Source: Spirochaetaceae bacterium (lineage in GTDB: Bacteria; Spirochaetota; Spirochaetia; Sphaerochaetales; Sphaerochaetaceae). Taken from it: DNA of 15,405 nt. Below the pieces are notes generated by a model. That model searched no databases. It was not told the DNA's origin and worked only from the letters and a program-made list of their open reading frames with translations. Position 1 is the stretch's first letter; every line of letters begins with the position of its first letter. The stretch is from positions 1 through 15,405 of the forward strand of contig DMKZ01000137.1 in assembly GCA_003454065.1 (NCBI GenBank), written 5' to 3'. A program made the translations under genes and the position numbers. This document shows positions 8,461 to 13,818 of this stretch, piece after piece.

Positions 8461-8519
8461 GCAAAGCCTCGGAAAACGTCCTACGCCGGAATAGACTTCG
8501 CATCGTTTTGAAACCAATT

Positions 8520-8548
8520 TTGAAAAAACCTCCGAAAAAAACTTTAAT
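8520..8548 (+). promoter_or_regulatory. Candidate sigma70-type promoter of gpmI
   Basis: TTGAAA (8520-8525), a 17-base spacer, TTTAAT (8543-8548), in an A-rich tract. The -10-like box is 29 bases before the gpmI ATG, leaving a short leader with GGGAG (8567-8571) as ribosome binding site. It sits right after a terminator, where an independent promoter is needed. Confidence 0.55.
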
Positions 8549-8577
8549 TTATGGCGAAAAGAAAATGGGAGTGATAT

Positions 8578-10227
8578 ATGGAAGAGCTTAAAGTTTCGAA
8601 CAAGATAAGAAGGCCGGGCCCGGTGGTGTTCTGCATCATGGATGGGGTTGGCATCGGAAAATATGCGGATGGCGATGCGGTGGCCGCCGCGGACATGAAA
8701 TGCCTGAAGTCGCTGATGAAGACATGCCCGACGACTATGCTCAAGGCGCATGGAACGGCTGTGGGGCTTCCTTCGGATGCCGATATGGGCAATAGCGAAG
8801 TCGGCCATAATGCCTTCGGCGCGGGCCGCGTGTTCGCGCAGGGCGCAAAGCTGGTCGATCAGGCGATCGAGGGAGGTGGCATGTTCAATGGCAAGACATG
8901 GGATCTCCTTTGCAGCAACGTGAGGAAAAACAACTCCACATTGCATTTTATCGGACTCATAAGCGATGGCAACGTTCATTCGAACATAGCGCATTTGTAT
9001 AGGATGCTGGACAAGGCGGCTGAAATCGGAATCAAAAGGGTTCGGATTCATGCGCTTTTGGACGGCAGGGACGTGGGCGAAAGAAGCGCTCTTGATTACA
9101 TTCTGCCGCTTGAGAGATACATCAAGGAGAAGTCGTGCAAGGACTTCGACATAGCCATAGCCTCCGGCGGCGGCAGGATGAAGATAACGATGGACAGGTA
9201 TAATGCGGATTGGAACATGGTCAGCCTGGGTTGGAAAACCCATGTTCTTGGCGAGGCGCGCGGCTTCAAAAGCGCTAGCGAGGCCATCGAGACGTATCGC
9301 AAGGAGACCAATCCCATAGACCAATATCTCGATCCCTTCGTCGTTCTCGCAAGCGACGGCAAGCCGTGCGGAACCATAAACGACGGCGACAGCGTCATCC
9401 TGTTCAACTTCAGAGGCGATAGGGCGATAGAGATTTCCCGCGCTTTCGAGGAAGAGGATTTCAAGGAATTCGACAGAGTGCGTTTTCCCAAGGTCATGTT
9501 CGCAGGAATGATGGAAGCCGACGGCGATTTGCATATACCGCATCGCTTCCTGGTCAATCCGCCGCTTATCACCCGGACGTTTCCGGAAGCTCTTTGCAAG
9601 GCCGGAGTGCGTCAGCTTTCGATTTCCGAAACGCAGAAATACGGGCATGTGACCTATTTCTTCAATGGAAACAGATCCGGCAAGTTCTCCGCGCAGCTGG
9701 AGGATTATGTCGAGATCAAATCCGATAACGTTCCGTTTCAGGAAAGGCCATGGATGAAATGCGCCGAAATAGCGGACTATGTGATCGACAAGCTTCATAA
9801 CGGCGACTACAAGTTCGTGAAGCTGAATTTTCCGAATGGGGACATGGTCGGACACACCGGAAACTTCCAGGCGGTGGAATGCTCTCTCGAAGCGATGGAT
9901 TTGCAATTGGAGAGGATAAGAAAGGCGGTCGATGAGGTCGGCGGAGTCCTGATAGTCACGGCGGACCATGGCAATAGCGACGATATGATAGAGCACGATA
10001 AAAGCGGAAAGGCGAAAACCGATGCGAACGGCGCGGCGATTCCTAAGACAAGCCACTCGCTCAATCCCGTGCCTTTCGTGATATTCGATCCGTTATATGC
10101 GGGCGAATACGACAGGAAGCTGAACGAGGGGTTGGGCATATCATCGTGCGCCGCCACGATTCTTCAATTCCTGGGATTCGAGCCCTTGGCGATTTACGAC
10201 AAATCGATAATAAATCTGAAACCTTGA
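8578..10227 (+). CDS. gpmI: 2,3-bisphosphoglycerate-independent phosphoglycerate mutase
   Basis: Interconverts 3- and 2-phosphoglycerate in glycolysis and gluconeogenesis, with two metal ions and a phosphoserine intermediate. This 549-aa protein is of the alkaline phosphatase superfamily. Visible are the metal ligand Asp22 in IMDGVGIG, catalytic Ser73 in DMGNSEVGHNAFGAGR, His134 in SDGNVHSN, DGRD (162-165), the GGGRMKITMDRYNADW substrate-binding stretch, NFRGDRA, and the C-terminal metal site TADHGNSDDM (Asp463, His464). Length and the KTDANGAAIPKTSHSLNPVPF-like insert resemble the long plant-type iPGM class rather than the shorter (about 510 aa) E. coli/Bacillus form. It is a housekeeping gene sandwiched between two CIS blocks, with its own candidate promoter. 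There is no clear terminator after it, so some read-through into the tube genes is possible. Confidence 0.97.
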   Translation: MEELKVSNKIRRPGPVVFCIMDGVGIGKYADGDAVAAADMKCLKSLMKTCPTTMLKAHGTAVGLPSDADMGNSEVGHNAFGAGRVFAQGAKLVDQAIEGGGMFNGKTWDLLCSNVRKNNSTLHFIGLISDGNVHSNIAHLYRMLDKAAEIGIKRVRIHALLDGRDVGERSALDYILPLERYIKEKSCKDFDIAIASGGGRMKITMDRYNADWNMVSLGWKTHVLGEARGFKSASEAIETYRKETNPIDQYLDPFVVLASDGKPCGTINDGDSVILFNFRGDRAIEISRAFEEEDFKEFDRVRFPKVMFAGMMEADGDLHIPHRFLVNPPLITRTFPEALCKAGVRQLSISETQKYGHVTYFFNGNRSGKFSAQLEDYVEIKSDNVPFQERPWMKCAEIADYVIDKLHNGDYKFVKLNFPNGDMVGHTGNFQAVECSLEAMDLQLERIRKAVDEVGGVLIVTADHGNSDDMIEHDKSGKAKTDANGAAIPKTSHSLNPVPFVIFDPLYAGEYDRKLNEGLGISSCAATILQFLGFEPLAIYDKSIINLKP

Positions 10228-10257
10228 CGAATTTCGCTTGGAATCGGCTTCTGCGGT

Positions 10258-10290
10258 TTGCTTTTCGGGATTATATTTATTAACTTATTG
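10258..10290 (+). promoter_or_regulatory. Promoter-like element of the first tube gene
   Basis: TTGCTT (10258-10263), 17-base spacer, TAACTT (10281-10286). The 11-mer TTAACTTATTG (10280-10290) recurs exactly before the second tube gene at almost the same distance from the start (61 against 60 bases). An alternative -10, TATATT (10272-10277), lies within the spacer. The gap 10228-10351 holds no gene. Confidence 0.5.
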
Positions 10291-10336
10291 AAGGGCGATG
10301 ATGGGGATTGCCTTCCCTGTCGTTCGTTTTCATTCG

Positions 10337-10343
10337 AAAGGAG
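10337..10343 (+). promoter_or_regulatory. Ribosome binding site fixing the 10352 start
   Basis: AAAGGAG lies 8 bases before the ATG at 10352. The frame is open to an ATG pair at 10298, but that start has no comparable site and lies only a few bases after the promoter-like box, so 10352 is preferred. Confidence 0.75.
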
Positions 10344-10351
10344 AGTGCATT

Positions 10352-11248
10352 ATGGGTAGGTTCGGCGATGCGACTGACAGGTATGTAGCAAGATCAACCC
10401 GCAAGGAGATAGAGAAATACGGCTATGACGCGCATGTGAAGGCCGAGCAATACGAAGCGACGTATGGCGGAGGGAGATATGATTACGAAAACAACGCCAA
10501 ATTGCATGTGACCGCTCTTTTTGCCGAAAGGGATATGAATAAAAGGCAGCAGCAGGCGTATTCCGGCGAATTGACTTATGAGAAAAGGGTGCAGGACGAT
10601 TTGCACGACAGGGAGCACGAGACGGGGATATACAAGCCGGAGGCGAGAGAGTATTACGCAAGGATGTACGGATTCGATCCGATGACGCAGCCTGTGGACG
10701 ACGCAGCCGCCGAGGGGATGTCCAGAATGATGGACAAAATGAACGACGCCGCGCTTTCGGACCCCGACAAGAGCGATAACGATTACAGAGCCGGCGGCAG
10801 CGAGAAAACGCAGACATTCGTTTTCACATTCGAAATAGACGGCATCAAATGCGCTTCCTTCAACGATTGCAAAGGCTTGGATGTCACTTCGGAGATTCTC
10901 GAACGCAACGAAGGCGGCGAGAACACGAGGACGCTGCAATTCCATGGCAATGTCAGGTATGGCAACATAATCCTGTCGAAATGCGTGGAGCCTGCGAACG
11001 ATGTCCTCTTGGCATGGCTTCAGACCACTGCCGCTTCGGCGCACGCCCGTCCGTCATGGAAGACGTGCTCGCTCGTGATGAGGAACATGTCGAATATGGC
11101 TCCTTTGGCCAGATGGGATATTTACGGGGCTGTCCCTGTCAGGTGGAATCTGCCGGTCGGCGGCAATGGGGCCAATCGGTCGTTCTCGACTGATTCGCAC
11201 GAAATTCTGGAATTGGCGATTACCAGGTTCGAATCGGTGCGAATTTGA
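10352..11248 (+). CDS. T4 gp19-like CIS tube protein with charged N-terminal extension
   Basis: A 298-aa protein. Residues about 150-298 match the gp19/Hcp-like inner-tube fold of contractile injection systems: TFVFTFEIDGIKCASFNDCKGL, the EGGENTRTLQFHG hallmark, NIILSKCVEP, an LLAWLQ helix, WDIYGAVPVRW and the last strand HEILELAITRFESV. Such proteins stack as hexameric rings to form the tube inside the sheath. The first 150 residues are not part of that fold. They are strongly charged and rich in Tyr, Arg, Glu and Met, probably helical (RSTRKEIEKYGYDAHVKAEQ), with no signal peptide. Normal tube proteins have about 150 aa in all, so this one is doubled in length. The next gene encodes a second tube paralogue, suggesting separate bulk-tube and initiator rings or a mixed tube. 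The domain call is strong; the extension's role is unknown. Confidence 0.88.
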   Translation: MGRFGDATDRYVARSTRKEIEKYGYDAHVKAEQYEATYGGGRYDYENNAKLHVTALFAERDMNKRQQQAYSGELTYEKRVQDDLHDREHETGIYKPEAREYYARMYGFDPMTQPVDDAAAEGMSRMMDKMNDAALSDPDKSDNDYRAGGSEKTQTFVFTFEIDGIKCASFNDCKGLDVTSEILERNEGGENTRTLQFHGNVRYGNIILSKCVEPANDVLLAWLQTTAASAHARPSWKTCSLVMRNMSNMAPLARWDIYGAVPVRWNLPVGGNGANRSFSTDSHEILELAITRFESVRI

Positions 11249-11277
11249 TTATTGGGTTGTTTTTGGTTAACTTATTG
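11245..11277 (+). promoter_or_regulatory. Promoter-like element of the second tube gene
   Basis: TTGATT (11245-11250), 17-base spacer, TAACTT (11268-11273), with TTAACTTATTG (11267-11277) identical to the element before the first tube gene. The -35-like box contains the stop codon of the first tube gene, as the 2979 element contains the radical SAM stop. The gap 11249-11337 holds no gene; a GGGGG ribosome binding site (11328-11332) precedes the ATG at 11338. Confidence 0.5.
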
Positions 11278-11337
11278 TGTGAATGAAAGCAAATAGAATC
11301 GTTTGGAATTGCAGGCGAATGCGAAAAGGGGGATGAA

Positions 11338-12150
11338 ATGGGATTGTTTTCTAATTTAGCGGCGGGTGCGGCTTCTGCGGTGAAAAACAAGGCTAGCAGT
11401 ACTCTTGCGAGCGCGAAGAACTCGGCGACGAGCAAGATCAGCGGCATGAAGTCAGGGGTTCTTGGAGGTCTGAATAGCGTAACCTCTTCTCTCAAAACAG
11501 GCTCTCTCGGAGGCTTGATGAACACGGTAAGCGGCGTTGCGGGCAGCATCACCGCCATGGCTGGCGCTGCGTCTTCTCTCCTCTCTGTCGGAAAGAGCAT
11601 AGTCGGAATAGCGTCTGGATTGAAGTCGCTCATGGGCACTACCGTTCTTCCCGGCTCAGTCATGGGGGCTGGCGGTCTTGCAGGAAAAAGCGGATTCGGC
11701 GTCGGATACAGTCAGGAAACTGAGACTTATGTTTTCGGAATGGAGATCAAGGGCATTTTATGCGCTGAATTCGAAGAGTGCAGCGGATTGTCGGTCCATA
11801 CGGATATTCTCGAATATTCGGAGGGCGGCGAAAACACCACGACTCAGAAGTTCTATGGAGATACTCATTACGACAACATAATTCTTTCGAAAGGCGTGCT
11901 GGTCAACGACAACGATTTGCTTGATTGGCTTCAGAGCACGGTGATGAGCTCCAAGCAGGAGAAGAGGCATGCGTCATTGACGATGAGGCGTCTCGGAAGT
12001 CAGGAAACGTTGAAGCAATGGGATATATACGACATCATGCCGGTGAAGTGGTCTCTTCCCACAAATAGCAGGAAGAAGTCCAAGAATTCCGCCGCTGTGG
12101 CGGTTGAAAGCATAGAATTTGCCGTTGGAAGCTTCCAGGTCGTGTATTGA
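11338..12150 (+). CDS. T4 gp19-like CIS tube protein with Ala/Gly/Ser-rich N-terminal extension
   Basis: A 270-aa protein. Residues about 128-270 form a tube domain paralogous to the preceding gene: TYVFGMEIKGILCAEFEECSGL, EYSEGGENTTTQKFYG, NIILSKGV, LLDWLQSTV, WDIYDIMPVKWSLP and a closing ESIEFAVGSFQVV. Residues 1-127 are a low-complexity Ala/Gly/Ser/Leu segment with lysines at intervals early on and a hydrophobic stretch about 57-100 (VSGVAGSITAMAGAASSLLS and following). This looks amphipathic to weakly membrane-active, unlike the charged extension of the first tube protein. The NSATSK motif (residues 28-33) recurs in the tail of the next protein. It is probably co-transcribed with the adaptor and hub genes (31 bases to the next start). 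The tube call is strong; whether the extension lines the lumen, caps the tube or is cleaved is not known. Confidence 0.87.
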   Translation: MGLFSNLAAGAASAVKNKASSTLASAKNSATSKISGMKSGVLGGLNSVTSSLKTGSLGGLMNTVSGVAGSITAMAGAASSLLSVGKSIVGIASGLKSLMGTTVLPGSVMGAGGLAGKSGFGVGYSQETETYVFGMEIKGILCAEFEECSGLSVHTDILEYSEGGENTTTQKFYGDTHYDNIILSKGVLVNDNDLLDWLQSTVMSSKQEKRHASLTMRRLGSQETLKQWDIYDIMPVKWSLPTNSRKKSKNSAAVAVESIEFAVGSFQVVY

Positions 12151-12181
12151 TTTGGCTTTTACGGAATGAGGAGCAGGTAAG

Positions 12182-13204
12182 ATGGGCTTCGGTTTGAGTA
12201 GTTTGGCATCGTCGGGTGCCAGTTTGAAAAGCGTCGCTTCCAGTACGGTTGCATCCGTTACGCCTGGTGCGAGCGATTTTCTCGGCGCAGGAAAAGCCAG
12301 GATAGTGAAATTGGAGAAGGCGGTGCTTACATGCCTTCCTACGGGAAAGTCCCTTACGGTGGCGTTCAACCCTAGCGAATACGTCATCAACAGAGAAGCG
12401 TATTATGCGGAGCATAAGTCCTATTTCGGCAATACGACCCATCTCGAGTTCAAATCCGTTCGAAGAAGGCAGATGGAAGTCACTTTGTTTTTCGACACCA
12501 CCGATACCGGAGAAGATGTGTCGGAGCAGACGAAGGTGCTTGAGAAGTTCATGGACATGATCCCCCAGCCCGGTTCCAATCCTGCGGAGCCGGTATTGTC
12601 ATTTGAATGGGGCACATTCAAATTCGTTTGCGTTCTTGAGGATCTCACGATGCGTTTCACCAAATTCACTAGCGAGGGAAATCCTCTCAGGGTGGCGGCA
12701 AAGTGCGTTTTCACCGAGTTCTCCGGAGCTTATAAGGAAGCGGAAAATGATGTATCGCTCGGAGACTCTCTTCTGGGCGATCTGCCTCTCGAAGACGATC
12801 TGCCTCTCGAAGAAGATCTGCTGAACGATTCCACTTTGGATATGTCCTTCGATGCCGTTCCCGCAGGCTCGATGATTGACGATTCGTCGTTTATGGATAT
12901 TTCCTTCGATAATATTCCTGGCGCAGGGAGCATCGGCGCTTCGGCCACAGGCGCCCTCGGTGGCGTGACCGGAGCGGCCACAGGCGCCCTCAACGGCGTA
13001 ACAGGCGACCTTTCGGCTAAAGCCAGCGGTTTGGCAGGCGGCGCCATGAATTCGGCAACGTCGAAAGCCAATGAGGTGGCAGGCGGCGCCATGAATTCGG
13101 CAACGTCGAAAGCCGGCAATGCGGCCGGTGAGGCTTTAGGCGGGATTGGCGATAAAGTGAAAAGCGCGGGAAACATAGATAGTTTCTTTGATGATATATT
13201 TTAA
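12182..13204 (+). CDS. CIS adaptor ('CIS tube protein', Afp7-type) with repetitive Ala/Gly-rich tail
   Basis: A 340-aa protein. Residues about 38-182 match the N-terminal domain of the CIS adaptor that joins tube and hub: LEKAVL, the VAFNPSEYVINRE signature, LFFDTTDTGEDV, VLSFEWGTFKFVCVLEDL and KFTSEGNPLRVAAKCVFTEF. Members such as Afp7/Pvc7 normally continue into a LysM-like domain; none is seen here. Instead there is an acidic segment with a DLPLED repeat (residues 200-211), two FD(N/A)(I/V)P-type repeats, then 11-aa and 15-aa Ala/Gly/Ser/Thr repeats, ending in DSFFDDIF. Residues 1-37 are also Ala/Ser/Gly-rich. GAGGAG (12168-12173) serves as ribosome binding site. It is a paralogue of the next gene (about half the domain identical). 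Confidence 0.85.
   Translation: MGFGLSSLASSGASLKSVASSTVASVTPGASDFLGAGKARIVKLEKAVLTCLPTGKSLTVAFNPSEYVINREAYYAEHKSYFGNTTHLEFKSVRRRQMEVTLFFDTTDTGEDVSEQTKVLEKFMDMIPQPGSNPAEPVLSFEWGTFKFVCVLEDLTMRFTKFTSEGNPLRVAAKCVFTEFSGAYKEAENDVSLGDSLLGDLPLEDDLPLEEDLLNDSTLDMSFDAVPAGSMIDDSSFMDISFDNIPGAGSIGASATGALGGVTGAATGALNGVTGDLSAKASGLAGGAMNSATSKANEVAGGAMNSATSKAGNAAGEALGGIGDKVKSAGNIDSFFDDIF
12779..12814 (+). repeat. 18-bp in-frame repeat encoding DLPLE(D/E)
   Basis: Two 6-codon units in the acidic linker of the first adaptor gene (12779-12796 and 12797-12814), nearly identical at DNA level. Confidence 0.8.
12947..13012 (+). repeat. 33-bp in-frame repeat, Ala/Gly/Thr-rich
   Basis: Two 11-codon units, TGALGGVTGAA and TGALNGVTGDL, in the adaptor tail. 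The 5' halves are identical in DNA and the 3' halves have drifted. Confidence 0.75.
13031..13120 (+). repeat. 45-bp tandem repeat, 15-aa unit
   Basis: Two units, LAGGAMNSATSKANE and VAGGAMNSATSKAGN, share 38 identical bases (13032-13069 and 13077-13114), indicating a recent duplication. Confidence 0.9.
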
Positions 13205-13215
13205 CAAGTGATTTT

Positions 13216-13238
13216 GCTTCGGAGTGCTATTTCCGAGC
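13216..13238 (+). other. Small hairpin between the two adaptor genes
   Basis: GC-T-TCGGA (13216-13223) pairs with TCCGAGC (13232-13238) with one bulged T and an 8-base loop. Only a few scattered T follow, so it is unlikely to terminate transcription. It could be a processing site or attenuator in the leader of the second adaptor. Confidence 0.25.
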
Positions 13239-13259
13239 GTATGTTTATCGAGGTGAATT

Positions 13260-13760
13260 ATGAGCAGTATAGAAGTCAAATTGGTTAAGGCGCTTATTAC
13301 TAATACCAAAACCGGAGAAGTTCTTGAGGTTATGTTCAACCCAAGCGAGTATGTGCTGACAAAGCAAGCGATTTATTCGGAGGATGCTCCTGCGGGTAAA
13401 AACACCAGCTACATACATTTCAATTCAGGCAGGCGCAGGCAGCTTAGGGTGGAGTTGTTTTTCGACACCACCGATACCGGAGAGGACGTGTCCGAGAAGA
13501 CAAGAATGCTTGAGAAGTTCATGGAAGTGTCTTATGATGACGGAGGCAATCCGGACAACCCTGTTCTGACTTTCAAGTGGGGTTCGCTGAATTTCGAGTG
13601 CGTTCTTGAGGATCTCAGGATGCAATTCACCAAATTCAGCAATGACGGAACGCCTTTGAGGGTCATTGTGAGGGCTCTGTTCTCCGAATACGTCGCTATG
13701 GGCGACGATCTCGATCTTCCGTCCGAAAGCGCCATTAAAGCCGCTTACGGCGACTTCTGA
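13260..13760 (+). CDS. CIS adaptor ('CIS tube protein'), short form
   Basis: A 166-aa protein consisting of just the adaptor domain: KLVKALI, VMFNPSEYVLTKQ, LFFDTTDTGEDV, VLTFKWGSLNFECVLEDL and KFSNDGTPLRVIVRALFSEY, followed by a 20-residue acidic tail. Proteins of this family sit between the tube and the gp27-like hub in CIS and R-type tail structures. It is a shortened paralogue of the previous gene without its extensions and without LysM. It shares with it a 29-base identical stretch (13455-13483 with 12485-12513) and a 19-base one (13599-13617 with 12629-12647). GAGGTG lies just upstream. The hub gene starts 58 bases downstream, the expected neighbour. Two adaptors next to each other may make successive hexameric layers; that is inference. 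Confidence 0.87.
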   Translation: MSSIEVKLVKALITNTKTGEVLEVMFNPSEYVLTKQAIYSEDAPAGKNTSYIHFNSGRRRQLRVELFFDTTDTGEDVSEKTRMLEKFMEVSYDDGGNPDNPVLTFKWGSLNFECVLEDLRMQFTKFSNDGTPLRVIVRALFSEYVAMGDDLDLPSESAIKAAYGDF

Positions 13761-13818
13761 TACATCTGAGCTTTACGTTTCGGGCTGATTCGAGGAGGAT
13801 GAGGGAGGTATCGGGGAC

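Noticed and set aside
8306..8591. Small + strand open frames in the spacer after the 830-aa gene
   Set aside because: They run through the terminator hairpin and have no ribosome binding site or family resemblance.
8269..10056. 595-codon open frame on the - strand opposite gpmI
   Set aside because: The + strand has an unmistakable full-length iPGM. The antisense product has no recognisable domain and would run across the terminator region.
10352..12150. Type VI secretion Hcp proteins
   Set aside because: The EGGEN signature, domain length and neighbouring Afp7-type adaptors fit the gp19/eCIS tube family better, and no TssB/C/K/J/L/M genes are present here.
12779..13120. Possible CRISPR or minisatellite from the adaptor repeats
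   Set aside because: The repeats are in frame, tandem without spacers, and of different unit lengths (18, 33, 45 bp); they are coding repeats.
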